A stretch of 26,303 nt of DNA from Acidobacteriota bacterium (GCA_028873155.1 JAGWML010000012.1:1-26303), one strand, 5' to 3'. Counted from the stretch's first letter, positions 1 through 9,900 are shown. The notes: generated from the letters alone by a model not told the origin. Numbers and translations: made by a program.

Positions 1-3000
1 AAATCATATTTGATTCATGATTTCAGAGTCACTGCGTCACAGCGGGCAACACAGAACGCGGTTCTTGCGCCCGGTTCCGTATCCACGAGCGTCACCGTTG
101 ACGCGTCCGGCACCGGCTCACTGATCGAGCCCACGTCAAATGAACTCGGAACGCTGATCGAATCCGAAAGCGTTAGCCATCTGCCTTTGAACAGCCGCGA
201 CTTTCTCCAACTGGGGCTTCTGTCCGGCGCAGTGCAGACCTCTGGCACGACTATCTCCGACTTCACAACGCTGCAGGTTGGTCATCCCGACCGCACAATC
301 GTAATCGACGGCAATGAACAGGATCTGACGGAGTACTACGTGAACGGCATGGCTACCGCAGGAAGTCGCCTTGGCCAGGCTTCACTCAACCTTTCAGTAG
401 CAGCCATTGACCAGTTCAAGATCCAGGAAGGCTTCTTCCTGCCTTCCGAAGGGCCAAATGCTGCGGCCGTCGTCAGCGTTGTCACAAAAGCCGGTACCAA
501 TCGATTCCACGGTGAGGCATTTGAATTCATCCGCAACAGCGTCGCTGATGCCGGCAATTACTTCGATCCGCCCGGCACACCACCGGCGCCGTTCCGTCGC
601 AATCAGTTTGGAGCGGCGGCGGGAGGCCCGATGGTTCACAACCGCGCATTCTTCTTCGGTCACTACGAGGGAAGGCGTCAGATGTTTTCTGAAATCGCTC
701 GAGCGACGGTTCCCTCCAAACAGATGTTTGCTGGCGATTTCTCGGAGCTGCTCGGCCTTCCGACCCCAATCCAGCTGTATGATCCTGCGACTTATGATTC
801 CACCACAGGCAAGCGTCAGCCGTTCAGAGCAAACATCAGTCCCTCCGGCCGAATCACCCCGATGGCTCAGGCACTCCTCGCTTACTACATTTCCGCGCCG
901 CATTATGGTTCACAAAACCTGGCTGGCAATCCCAAAACCACCGACAACTACGACCAGTTCGGTGGCCGCATCGATGCGAATCTGGGCGCCAGAAGCAGCC
1001 TCTTCGGGCAATACGTGCATGAAAACTCGCCCACGGTGAATGCGTCGCTCTTTCCCTTTGCGGGTTACGGTTTTCCGCTCAATACCAATCTTGTCATGGT
1101 GCAACTGACTACGACCGCCACTCCCAATTTGGTCAATGAACTCCGCGTCGGCTGGATTCGCCCTTCGGTGTTCAACGCCGGCGATGCCGATCCCGGAGTC
1201 CAGACCAGGCTCGGGTTCACGGGTACCGCCGACCTTAACGGTGTTCCGGGGATTTTCCTCGACGGATTCAACGTCCTGGGGAGTTCAACGACATCCTCGT
1301 TCGGCCGTAGTCAGGGACTGATCGGGAACACAGACAACCAGTTCCAGGTGCACGAAGGCGTGGATTATCTCAAGGCCAAGCACGAGATGAGCTTCGGCGC
1401 CGATCTCAACTACGTGCGCACGGTGCAGGAAAGCTCCAATTTCTATTCACGTGGCGGGGTGTGGTTCAGTTCCATCTATACTGCGCAACTCGCTCCTGAT
1501 CGCACGGGCGCGCTTGCCCCGGTGCACGGGACAGGTAACTCGTTCGCGGATTTCCTTCTGGGTATGCCGCTGAACGGCAGCGTAACCTCCATGCCGCGTA
1601 CGCATTTCCGCTGGACCGCGCTGACGCCATATTTTCAGGACACATGGAGAACTCGTACCGACCTGACACTCAACGTTGGCCTCGGGTGGAACCTGAGCAC
1701 CCCACCCAACGCAGTGGGGCATGACAAGAACTATCCTCACGCCGTCGATCTGAAAACGGGGAAGGTGACGTATGCCGCGCTGGGCCAGATCAGCTCAGAG
1801 GTCTATAACGTCGATCTAAACAATTTCGCCCCGCGGGTCGGATTCTCCTGGCAGCCGCATTTTCTGAGGGGAACGATTGTCAGAGCCGGTGCGGGCATCT
1901 ATTATCCCGCAGAAAACGCGCTGTATGAGCTGTTCGCTATAACCGCACCTGGCGTGGCCATCGTTCAATCGATCACGAACAATCCCTCCCAGCCAATGCC
2001 AACATACGTTCTGGGCCAAAATGTCTTTCCCCCTATCAAGCAGACAACCATCACGCAGACCTTTGCCGACAACGTCAAGGGCACCATCTTCAATCTCGAT
2101 CCGAATCTTCGCACGCCCTACATTCCGCAATGGAGTTTCGCGATTCAGTATTCCTTGTCAAAAAACACAATTGTCGAAGGGGATTACATTGGAACGCTGC
2201 CCCGCAAGCTGCCCATTCGGTGGAACGCCGACGATTGTTCCGTGGTCGGATCCTATGTCTGCAATCCGTCAGCAAGGCCATTGCCGCAATTCAGCTATAT
2301 CTACGCCGCGGCGGATGAAGCCACTTCGAGCTACAACGCTCTGGTCGCCAAATTGCAGCGCCAGTTCTTCAACGGCCTGAGCTTCGTGGCCAACTACACA
2401 TGGTCCAAGGCGCTCACCAACACCGAGCAGGGAGGGGCTCCAGTTGGAATCAACGAACGTGGCACCTGCCTGAGCTGTGATAAGGGAATGGCCGGATTTA
2501 ATGTTCCGCAGCGCTTGGTTGCCAGCGGTGTCTGGGATTTGCCAATCGGTCGTGGGCAGAGGCTCCTGACCAATGCAAATCGCGTAACCAACGCACTGGC
2601 GAATGGCTGGACCCTGGATACGATTGCGACCTTTGCCAGGGGAAACCCATTCACAGTTCTCGCTGCCAACACCACCTCGATGGATCCTCTGACTTACTTC
2701 CGCCCCAACCGTCTGTGCAATGGCCGGTCAAGCCTGCGCAATAAGAACGTCCGCAGCAACGGCCATTATTGGATCGACACTTCCTGCTTTGTCATGCCCG
2801 GGGCGAACATGTTCGGCGACTCCGGCGCCAACATCCTGACCGGTCCTGGTGTGAACAACTGGGACATTGGCGTTGCTAAGCTAATTCCTCTGCATGAAGG
2901 GGCGAGTCTGGAACTCCGAGCGGAGGCGTTCAACGCCATGAATCATGCACAGTTCCTCAATCCCGACTTTGTCATGACCGATTCCAGTTTCGGTCAGATC

Positions 3001-3054
3001 ACCACGGCGGGTCCGGCCAGGGAGCTGCAGATGGCAGCGAAGTTCCTTTGGTAG
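1..3054 (+). CDS. Oar-type TonB-dependent outer-membrane receptor, N-terminus cut by window edge
   Basis: The reading frame is open from base 1, so the 1017 visible residues are the C-terminal part of a larger protein. A signal peptide and a carboxypeptidase-regulatory-like (Ig-like) domain, usual in this family, would lie upstream. Numbering from the in-frame TTG at 10, residues ~55-235 carry the Oar-family plug signature: LPLNSRDFLQL, a VIDGN stretch, VVTKAGTNRFHGEAFEFIRN, FRRNQFGAAAGGP and FFFGHYEGRRQ. The rest is a long beta-barrel with typical elements such as YFQDTWR, LNVGLGWN, NYTWSKAL and LRAEAFNAMNHAQF. It ends in Phe-Leu-Trp, the aromatic C-terminus expected of an outer-membrane barrel. 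Acidobacteriota carry many such receptors, presumed to import glycans or other large substrates with TonB/ExbBD energy; the substrate cannot be read from sequence. No partner gene follows closely. Confidence 0.93.
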   Translation, partial: KSYLIHDFRVTASQRATQNAVLAPGSVSTSVTVDASGTGSLIEPTSNELGTLIESESVSHLPLNSRDFLQLGLLSGAVQTSGTTISDFTTLQVGHPDRTIVIDGNEQDLTEYYVNGMATAGSRLGQASLNLSVAAIDQFKIQEGFFLPSEGPNAAAVVSVVTKAGTNRFHGEAFEFIRNSVADAGNYFDPPGTPPAPFRRNQFGAAAGGPMVHNRAFFFGHYEGRRQMFSEIARATVPSKQMFAGDFSELLGLPTPIQLYDPATYDSTTGKRQPFRANISPSGRITPMAQALLAYYISAPHYGSQNLAGNPKTTDNYDQFGGRIDANLGARSSLFGQYVHENSPTVNASLFPFAGYGFPLNTNLVMVQLTTTATPNLVNELRVGWIRPSVFNAGDADPGVQTRLGFTGTADLNGVPGIFLDGFNVLGSSTTSSFGRSQGLIGNTDNQFQVHEGVDYLKAKHEMSFGADLNYVRTVQESSNFYSRGGVWFSSIYTAQLAPDRTGALAPVHGTGNSFADFLLGMPLNGSVTSMPRTHFRWTALTPYFQDTWRTRTDLTLNVGLGWNLSTPPNAVGHDKNYPHAVDLKTGKVTYAALGQISSEVYNVDLNNFAPRVGFSWQPHFLRGTIVRAGAGIYYPAENALYELFAITAPGVAIVQSITNNPSQPMPTYVLGQNVFPPIKQTTITQTFADNVKGTIFNLDPNLRTPYIPQWSFAIQYSLSKNTIVEGDYIGTLPRKLPIRWNADDCSVVGSYVCNPSARPLPQFSYIYAAADEATSSYNALVAKLQRQFFNGLSFVANYTWSKALTNTEQGGAPVGINERGTCLSCDKGMAGFNVPQRLVASGVWDLPIGRGQRLLTNANRVTNALANGWTLDTIATFARGNPFTVLAANTTSMDPLTYFRPNRLCNGRSSLRNKNVRSNGHYWIDTSCFVMPGANMFGDSGANILTGPGVNNWDIGVAKLIPLHEGASLELRAEAFNAMNHAQFLNPDFVMTDSSFGQITTAGPARELQMAAKFLW

Positions 3055-3236
3055 GAGATTTCTGACGGACGACAAAACGCGCACGTGTCTTTCGGTTGAC
3101 ACGGCGGCCTTGCCGCCCGATTCCACGGATCAGCCTCGACCAATGCATAGGAAGCCTCCGATTGAGAGGTCAGGGTCCGCCTTCTCCGCAGGCGCAGAGT
3201 GCCTGGTGCCGAATAAACATGTCTTGGCGAAGTCTT

Positions 3237-3266
3237 TTGTCGTGTGAAAGGAAGTGAAGGTATAAG
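3237..3266 (+). promoter_or_regulatory. Possible sigma-70-type promoter upstream of the MFS gene
   Basis: TTGTCG at 3237-3242 (4 of 6 consensus positions) and TATAAG at 3261-3266 (5 of 6) are separated by 18 bp. If used, transcription would start near 3273, inside the small ORF, and leave a ~480-base leader before the MFS gene. Single matches of this quality occur by chance, so this is only a candidate. Confidence 0.25.
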
Positions 3267-3570
3267 GCATATCGCTGGTTCCGGACTGTTTCTTCTTGGC
3301 GTTCTTACCTTCACACAACGATCAGTCGCGGCAAAGCGCATTCCGCCTCACGATCTGAAGGTGGTTGTCTCATCCGTGCTCCCGCGCCAAACGCCTCTGT
3401 CGACCCAGGAAGTATTGCTCTATTCGAACCATTTCACCAGTGCATGGCTGTATCTGGAACATGAGCAAGGCGCGCGACTGCTCGTTCTCAAAGTGTCAGA
3501 GCCATCTAGGTTTCTTCTTGCAGCCGATGTTCCTGCAGCGCTGGGAAAGCCATACGATCTGGTGCCGTAG
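3244..3570 (+). CDS. Doubtful small exported hypothetical protein, possibly the front of a broken gene
   Basis: A GTG-initiated frame of 108 codons follows a weak purine-rich stretch. Residues ~10-30 form a hydrophobic segment followed by SVAA, which could be a Sec signal peptide. The remainder resembles no family I recognise. After the TAG at 3568-3570 the same frame has no stop for another 62 codons, until TGA at 3757-3759, which overlaps the ATG of the MFS gene (ATGA). One reading is a ~170-codon gene translationally coupled to the transporter and broken by a nonsense mutation. However, third positions are not G/C-biased, which argues against any functional protein. A promoter-like pair inside the frame (TTGTCG 3237-3242, TATAAG 3261-3266) is a competing explanation for the region. 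Confidence 0.3.
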   Translation: MKGSEGIRHIAGSGLFLLGVLTFTQRSVAAKRIPPHDLKVVVSSVLPRQTPLSTQEVLLYSNHFTSAWLYLEHEQGARLLVLKVSEPSRFLLAADVPAALGKPYDLVP

Positions 3571-3755
3571 CGGGTCACCGCCAAAAGGACGAGATTTGGC
3601 TCATCCGATTTTCCGAAGACAGCAGTACCTCTGATTCGCGAGGATGCAGCGGTCGAAGTCCTTCCCCTGATGAGGTCACACTTTGCTTGGCTCATTGATG
3701 ACGCGGAACCAATCGAGTTCTGCAGGCGCAGTTCCCATACGGCTATCGGTAAAGA

Positions 3756-5156
3756 ATGAAAGCTAATCCCTATCAATTAGACGAAGAGAGCTCGATTCGA
3801 TATCCCGGCTGGGGTGTCCTCGCCGCCGCATTTACCGGCGTCATGGTGAGCTTTGCTCCAATTATTCCGTATACCTTCAGTTTGTTTCTCGATCCTCTGC
3901 ACGCCGCCTTTGGATGGAAGCGAGAGGCCATGGGCGGTGCATTCGCATTAGCCGCCATTACGGTCGCGCTGGTCTCACCGCTCATCGGCATCTTGCTCGA
4001 TCACTTCCCGCCCCGTCTCATCATCCTTCCCGGAATCCTGGTTTTCGCAATAGCGCTGGGCTCGCTCAGCCGATTGACGCCGAATATCATTCAGTTCTAC
4101 GCCACGTTTTTTGTGATCGGCCTGGTGGCAAATGCGACTGCACAATTCGCATACACGCGCACGGTCCTGACCTGGTTCACAAGCCGAAGAGGATTTGCGC
4201 TTGCCCTGCTGCTTACTGGGAGTGGAATTGGCTCAATCGTGATTCCGCCGCTGACCGAGTGGATCATCCAGCATCACGGTTGGCGCAGCGGCTTTGTGTT
4301 GCTGAGCAGCATCGCGATTCTTGGCTTTCCATTCACCGCGTGGCTGGTACGCAACCGCCCCGAGGCTGGTATCGTTCGCGCTGAACACCACTCCGATACT
4401 GGCATGACGGTCGCCGCCGCATTGCGGACGGCGGCATTCTGGATTCTTGCGTTCATTACGGTCCTCTCCGCGTTCAGCGAAAACGGCCTACTGACAAACC
4501 TGGCCTCTATCCTCACTCAGCATGGAGTGCCAGTTGCCACCGCTGCGCTCGCTCTCTCAATCCGCGGAGGAGCCAGCATCATCGGCCGGCTCGGCATCGG
4601 GTTCGCAATCGATCGGGTCTCGCCGGAGCGTATCCAGACCCTGGTTCTCGCTTTGGCTGCTGCGGGTACGCTCATCCTGGCATTTGCCGGCACGGGATGG
4701 CCGGCTCTCTTGGGTGCGGCAGTCCTCGGAGTGGGGCTGGGCAGCGAAGCCGACGTCGGACCGTATCTGCTCGCGCGCTATTTCGGTCGCCGCCATTTTT
4801 CGGTGCTCTACGGACTCACCTGGACCGCCTATGCGATAGGCGGCGCCTCTGGGCCGCTTTGGATCGGACACCTATATGACCGCGCCGGCGCGTATCTGCC
4901 GAGATTCATCGTCTACCTTGCCGGAGTTGCGTTCGCAGCAGCGATTCTCAGCCTCTTCCTGCGATCGGAGGATGAAAGAACCGCATACGAGCAACACGTT
5001 TCAACAGCCAGCGCTTCCCTCGATGGGCAGCAACGCAGAGCGGAGCATCGGATCATGGGTGTCGCCAACCTGATCGACCGTCCCGCGCTGTCGCTCATGC
5101 CTCAATGGCGGAAATGCATGCGCTGGACCAAAGGCTGGGAGTCTTTGTCCTGTTGA
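3756..5156 (+). CDS. Major facilitator superfamily transporter, MCT/OFA-like
   Basis: The 466-residue protein has about twelve hydrophobic segments in the 6+6 arrangement of MFS permeases of the inner membrane. The first runs from PGWGVLAAAFTGVMVSF. The loop after TM2 has GILLDHFPPR, matching the family's G-x-x-x-D-R/P motif A region, and the equivalent in the second half is GFAIDRVSPER. WFTSRRGFALALLLTGSGIGS and YFGRRHFSVLYGLTWTAYAIGGASGP are typical of the monocarboxylate / oxalate-formate antiporter branch, so a small organic acid is a plausible but unproven substrate. The last ~45 residues after SEDERTAYEQ are hydrophilic and do not look like family sequence; they may be a read-through tail. 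The start overlaps the stop of the preceding open frame as ATGA and has only a weak ribosome-binding site. No other transport or catabolic gene accompanies it. Confidence 0.88.
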   Translation: MKANPYQLDEESSIRYPGWGVLAAAFTGVMVSFAPIIPYTFSLFLDPLHAAFGWKREAMGGAFALAAITVALVSPLIGILLDHFPPRLIILPGILVFAIALGSLSRLTPNIIQFYATFFVIGLVANATAQFAYTRTVLTWFTSRRGFALALLLTGSGIGSIVIPPLTEWIIQHHGWRSGFVLLSSIAILGFPFTAWLVRNRPEAGIVRAEHHSDTGMTVAAALRTAAFWILAFITVLSAFSENGLLTNLASILTQHGVPVATAALALSIRGGASIIGRLGIGFAIDRVSPERIQTLVLALAAAGTLILAFAGTGWPALLGAAVLGVGLGSEADVGPYLLARYFGRRHFSVLYGLTWTAYAIGGASGPLWIGHLYDRAGAYLPRFIVYLAGVAFAAAILSLFLRSEDERTAYEQHVSTASASLDGQQRRAEHRIMGVANLIDRPALSLMPQWRKCMRWTKGWESLSC

Positions 5157-5218
5157 CATATGAGTGAGGTACAAGGCGAATCAGAGTCGCCATTCTTAAT
5201 GTAAGTAATTGATTTATT

Positions 5219-5296
5219 TGGCGTCCCCGACGGGATTTGAACCCGTGTTATCGCCGTGAAAGGGCGGTGTCCTAGGCCGGGCTAGACGACGGGGAC
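5219..5296 (-). tRNA. tRNA-Glu, anticodon UUC, CCA encoded
   Basis: Read on the minus strand, the acceptor arm GTCCCCG pairs with CGGGGAC, followed by discriminator G and encoded CCA (5219-5221). The anticodon stem CCGCC holds the loop CTTTCAC, giving anticodon TTC (Glu); the outermost stem pair is C-A rather than C-G. The T arm is ACGGG TTCAAAT CCCGT. The D-loop is two bases longer than in E. coli tRNA-Glu, giving 78 nt. The 3' end faces the less G/C-biased region at 1-5156. Confidence 0.95.
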
Positions 5297-5702
5297 GCAA
5301 AGACTGCGTGGCGGGAATTCGCGGAGAGAGCCGGACTCACCCACCCTCAGGCTATCAACTCGCTGCACCCCTGTCAAAGAAAGCGCTCGCCTCCATCCCG
5401 CTCTGCGCCGGTCCACGCGTTCGCAGGACCCGCCTCCCTTAAACTGTTTATTCTGTTTGGTGAGCGCCATCGCTGCAACGTTTCACCTGCGCCTGCTCCC
5501 CGCAACTTTTTTTGCGACAATGAGAGTGCGCAACTCGTCCAATCGATAACTGTAACCGCGTGTCCCGTGCCCAGAGTGGGCGAACAGACTGTCTGAGTCT
5601 CCCCCTTGCCGGTCATGAGCATCGACCCCGGCCCGGCAGGCACGCATTTTTCCTCGCAGCGCGACAGACGCGCTGGCCAAGGACACAGGGAAGAAGGCCT
5701 CA
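5297..5702. other. Intergenic region between tRNA-Glu and RND operon
   Basis: This 406-base stretch holds the tRNA promoter on the minus strand and presumably the promoter of the efflux operon on the plus strand. I could not identify the latter with any confidence, and no regulator gene or convincing operator is visible. A ribosome-binding site AGAAGG (5692-5697) precedes the efflux adaptor start. Confidence 0.6.
5349..5377 (-). promoter_or_regulatory. Probable promoter of tRNA-Glu
   Basis: On the minus strand a perfect TTGACA (5377-5372) is followed after 17 bp by TAGCCT (5354-5349), which matches TATAAT at three positions. Transcription would begin near 5342, giving a 5' leader of about 45 nt before the mature tRNA. 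The perfect -35 box and spacing make it credible; the -10 box is poor. Confidence 0.5.
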
Positions 5703-6806
5703 GTGAGACATATCGCCGTTCCGCGCATTCATGCACTTATCTTCGCCACTGCAGTCGCGCTTGTGGCCAGCGGCTGCCAGCAGAACAAGGTCGCCCAGGC
5801 CGCCGGTCCCGCCATGCAGGCGATGCCGGTGAAGACTGCTGCCATCACTCTGGCACCCGTAGCCCAGAGCAGCGAGTACGTCGCCACCATTAAATCGCGC
5901 CACTCCGCCACGCTGCAGCCGCAGGTCAGCGGCAAGCTCACCCAGATCCTTGCCCGCTCCGGTGACCAGGTCAAGGTCGGTCAGCCGATCATGACCATCG
6001 ATGCGGAGCCGCAGCTGGCCACCGTGCAGGCGCAAAAGTCCACCGAGCTGCAGAAGAAGGCGCTCTTCGACTACAACACCATCCAGCTTAGCCGCCAGCG
6101 CAAGCTCTTTGACGCAGGCGTCACCAGCCGCGACACCCTCGACCAGGCCGAGCAGGCCTTCAGCAACTCCAAGGCCGACTACGAGTCCGCCGTGGCGCTG
6201 CGCAAAACCCAGGAAGAGCAGCTCGCCTACTACACCATCCGCTCGCCCTACAACGGCGTCGTCGGAGACATCCCGGTCCATGTGGGCGACTACGTCTCTT
6301 CCAGCACCGTCCTCACCACCGTCGATGAGGCAGGCGACCTCGAAGCCTACATCTACATCCCCACCGACCGCGCCAGCCAGGTCAAGCTCGGCCTCGCTGT
6401 CGAAATCAGCGACACCAACGGCAACCTGCTGGAAAAGACCCGCGTCGACTTCCTCTCCCCGCAGGTCGATCCCACCATGCAGGGCATTCTGGTCAAGGCC
6501 CCGGTTCACTCCACCGCTGAGATCATGCGCAACGCGCAGATGGTCAAGGCGCGCGTCATCTGGACCACCGCTCCCATGGCCGTTGTTCCCGTCCTCGCCG
6601 TCACGCGCCTCGGCGGCCAGAGCTTCGCGTTCGTCGTGCGCCAGGTCAACGGGCACACCATCGCCACGGAAGTTCCCGTCACGCTCGGCGAAACCGTCGG
6701 CAACTCCTACTCCGTTCTTTCGGGCCTGAAGGAAGGCGATCAGGTCATCGTTTCGAGTACGCAGTTCCTTGTGAATGGAATGCCCGTGGTGCCGCTCGGC
6801 GCTTAG
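5703..6806 (+). CDS. RND efflux periplasmic adaptor (membrane fusion) lipoprotein
   Basis: The 367-residue protein is an AcrA/MexA/HlyD-type adaptor linking an inner-membrane RND pump to an outer-membrane channel. Residues 1-25 are a lipoprotein signal ending VASGC, so Cys25 is the likely lipid anchor. Residues ~60-95 form the first lipoyl half (TLQPQVSGKLTQILARSGDQVKVGQPI), ~95-170 the alpha-helical hairpin, and ~170-205 the second lipoyl half (YYTIRSPYNGVVGDIPVHVGDYV). Beta-barrel and membrane-proximal domains follow (EAYIYIPTDRASQVKLG onward). The GTG start has AGAAGG five bases upstream. The pump gene follows after 95 bp, so they are probably co-transcribed. No outer-membrane TolC-type partner or local TetR/MarR regulator is present, so the exit duct must be encoded elsewhere. 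Confidence 0.93.
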   Translation: MRHIAVPRIHALIFATAVALVASGCQQNKVAQAAGPAMQAMPVKTAAITLAPVAQSSEYVATIKSRHSATLQPQVSGKLTQILARSGDQVKVGQPIMTIDAEPQLATVQAQKSTELQKKALFDYNTIQLSRQRKLFDAGVTSRDTLDQAEQAFSNSKADYESAVALRKTQEEQLAYYTIRSPYNGVVGDIPVHVGDYVSSSTVLTTVDEAGDLEAYIYIPTDRASQVKLGLAVEISDTNGNLLEKTRVDFLSPQVDPTMQGILVKAPVHSTAEIMRNAQMVKARVIWTTAPMAVVPVLAVTRLGGQSFAFVVRQVNGHTIATEVPVTLGETVGNSYSVLSGLKEGDQVIVSSTQFLVNGMPVVPLGA

Positions 6807-6825
6807 CGCGCCCGGCCTCTTGTTC

Positions 6826-6874
6826 GCCCTCTGGCTTGAGGGCATCCGGCGGAGCTGATTCCGCACGCCCGCCG
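6826..6874 (+). other. Two tandem hairpins between efflux adaptor and pump genes
   Basis: GCCCTC (6826-6831) and GAGGGC (6838-6843) form a perfect 6-bp stem with a 6-base loop. CGGCGG (6847-6852) and CCGCCG (6869-6874) can form a second stem. Neither is followed by a T run, so they are not obvious terminators. They may affect mRNA stability or the adaptor:pump ratio, or be chance in GC-rich DNA. Confidence 0.35.
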
Positions 6875-6901
6875 CCAAACGCTCTTGAAAGTAGGCCCCG
6901 C

Positions 6902-9900
6902 TTGTTTGTTGACTTCTTTATTCACCGGCCTGTCTTTGCCACGGTCTGCGCCCTGCTCATCATCCTTGCGGGCGCCATCTCCATTCCCTCTCTGCCCATT
7001 TCCATGTACCCCAACCTGGCTCCGCCGATGGTCGGCGTCACCACCAATTACGTGGGCGCCAATGCAGACACCGTGGAAAAGGCCGTCACTATTCCCCTCG
7101 AAGAGTCCATCAACGGCGTCGAGGGCATGCGCTACATCAGCTCGGCCAGCACCAACAACGGCACCAGTCAGATCTCAGTCACCTTCCAGACCGGCTACGA
7201 TCTCAACATCGCCGCCGTCGACGTGCAGAATCGCGTCGCCAGCGTCACCGGCCGTCTGCCCTCGGCCGTCAATGCCACCGGCATCTCCATCACCAAGGCC
7301 AACAGCAACTTCGTCTTCGGCGCGGGTTTCTTCACGCGCGACGGCCGCTACTCCAACGAGTTCATCTCCAACTACCTCGACGTGTACGTCAAAGACGCCC
7401 TCAAGCGCGTCCCCGGAGTTGGCGATGTGGAGATCTTCGGCGAGCGCAAGTACGCCATGCGCGTCTGGCTCGACCCCGTCAAGCTCACCGCGCACAGCCT
7501 CACCGCAACCGACGTCGTCAATGCCCTTGCCGAGCAGAACGTCGAAATCCCCGCGGGCCAGCTCGGTCAGCCTCCATCCGACGGCACCCAGGCCTATCAG
7601 ATTCCCGTCCGCGTCGTTGGCCGCCTCACCAGCCCGCAGGAATTTGAAAACATCATCGTCAAGAACAACCCCAACGGCGTCATCCTGCTCAAAGACGTCG
7701 GCCACGCTGAGGTCGGCGCCGAGGACTACAGTTCCAGCCTGAAATACAACGGCCATCCGGCCCAGGGCGTCGGCGTGCAGCAGCTCTCCAACGCCAACGC
7801 CCTCGATGTCGACGTGCGCGCCAAGGCTGTCCTCAAAGATCTCTCCAGAAGTTTTCCGCCGGGCCTCGAATATGCTGTCGCCTTTGACTCCACCACCATC
7901 GTCGGCGACTCCATCCGCGAAGTGCTGGTCACCCTTGCGGAAGCCATCTCTATCGTCATCGTCGTCATCTTCCTCTTCCTTCTGGACTGGCGCGCCACCA
8001 TCATCCCCGCCGTCACCATTCCCGTCTCGCTCATCGGCACCTTCGCCTTCATCAAGCTCTTCGGCTTCTCCATCAACTCGCTCACGCTCTTCGGCATCAC
8101 GCTCGCCACTGGACTCGTCGTCGACGACGCCATCGTCGTCATTGAAAATGTTCAGCGCCACATCGCCATGGAGCACTCCGATCCGCACGAGGCCACCTCG
8201 CGCGCCATGGGAGAGGTCACCAGCGCCGTCATCGCCACTTCGCTCGTGCTGATTGCCGTCTTTGTGCCCGTTTCGTTCTTCCCTGGAACCACTGGCATCC
8301 TCTACCGGCAGTTCTCGCTCACCATCGCTTTCTCCATCGCCATCTCGGCCTTCAACGCGCTCACGCTTTCTCCTGCGCTCTCGGCCCTCTTCCTACGCGG
8401 TGAAGAAGCCCGCCCCCACCAGCTCGACTTCCTCCGCATCCGCCCCGTTTCGCGTGCATTCGCTTCCTTCATTCACGGCGCAGACGAGTTCATCAGCTGG
8501 CTGGCCCGCACCTACGCGCGCGCGATCCACGGTGCGCTCCGCATCCGCTACGTCCTTCTGCTCGTCTTTGTCGCGGGCCTCGCCGCTACGGTCTGGCTCT
8601 ATCAGCAAGTCCCCACCGGCTTCATTCCACAGGAGGATCAGGGCTTCCTGATCGGCATCGTGCAGGCGCCCCCCGGCTCATCGCTCTCCTACACCTCTTC
8701 TCTCTCCGACCGCGCCGCCGCCATCATCGGCAGCAATCCCGATATCGAAGGCGCCTTCGCCGTCACCGGCTTCAGCTTCTCCGGCGGCGCCGCCAACCAG
8801 GGCATGATCTTCATCAGCACCAAGCCCGCCGACCAGCGCCGCGGCAAGGGCCACACGGCGGCCGACATCGTGCGCGATCTCGCGCCCAAGCTCCAGAGCC
8901 TGCTCTTCGCTCCCAATGGCGGCCTCGTTGCCGTCATCCAGCCTCCCGCTGTCAACGGCGTTGGCAGCTACGGCGGCTTCCAGTTCATGCTCCAGGACAC
9001 CGGCGTCAACACGCTCTCTGACCTCGACCGCGTCGCGCACCAGATCGTCAACGGGGCCCGCGCCCGCAAAGACATCACCGGCCTCATCACCACCTACTCC
9101 GCGAATGACCCGCAGGTGCTCGTCACCATCGATCGCGAAAAAGCCAAAGCCCTCGGCATTCCTCTTTCGCAAATCACCACCACCCTCGGCGTCTACATGG
9201 GCTCGCAGTACGTCAACGACTTCGACTTCAACAACCGCACCTACCGCGTCTACGTGCAGGCTGACAAAGCCTACCGCCGCAACACCGGCGACCTGCACAG
9301 CTACTACGTCCGCTCCGACTCGGGCCAGATGATCTCGCTCGACAACCTCGTCAACGTGACGCAGAGTGCCGGACCGCCCGTCATCTCTCACTACAATCTC
9401 TTCCGAGCCGTTGAAATCGACGGCTCACCGGCACCCGGCTACAGCTCCGGCCAGGGTATTCAGGGCATGGAAGACCTCGCAAAGAAATTCATGTTGCCCG
9501 GCATGCGCTATGACTGGACCGGCCTGACCCTCGACGAAATCGAGTCCGCCGGCCGCGCCACTCTCATCTTCGGCCTCGGCATCCTCGTCGTCTATCTCAC
9601 CCTCTCGGCACAATACGAGAGCTTCGCTCTGCCCTTCATCATCCTGCTCGCCGTGCCGATGGCCGTACTTGGCGCTCTGGGCTTCGTCTCCCTGCGCGGC
9701 CTCTCCAATGACGTCTACTGCCAGATTGGTCTCGTCATGCTCATCGGTCTCTCGGCCAAGAACTCCATCCTCATCGTCGAGTTCGCCGAGCAGCTCCGCC
9801 GCAAGGGCCGTACCATCGCCGACGCGGCCATCGAGGCCGCCGAGCTGCGTCTGCGCCCCATCCTCATGACGTCCTTCGCATTCATCCTCGGCGTCATGCC

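Larger units (their letters stand above)
3055..3755. other. Low-coding-content stretch between receptor and MFS gene
   Basis: About 700 bases separate the receptor stop from the MFS start. The only candidate gene is the weak small ORF at 3244-3570, listed separately. No tRNA, mobile element or convincing terminator is seen. A TTGACA occurs at 3096-3101 but has no credible -10 box at the right distance. Third codon positions in any frame lack the G/C preference of the flanking real genes, so this may be degraded coding sequence or simple spacer. Confidence 0.5.

Noticed and set aside
3096..3101. TTGACA as a promoter for the region after the Oar-type receptor
   Set aside because: No acceptable -10 box 15-19 bp downstream.
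3568..3570. In-frame TAG as pyrrolysine or programmed read-through
   Set aside because: No pyrrolysine genes or structured element nearby, and the frame itself lacks coding bias; a nonsense mutation or non-coding DNA is simpler.
5700..6878. 392-codon minus-strand frame opposite the efflux adaptor
   Set aside because: Antisense shadow; the plus-strand frame has a lipobox and all adaptor domains.
7175..8188. 337-codon minus-strand frame opposite the RND pump
   Set aside because: Low-complexity Asp/Glu/Val sequence caused by codon bias of the pump gene.
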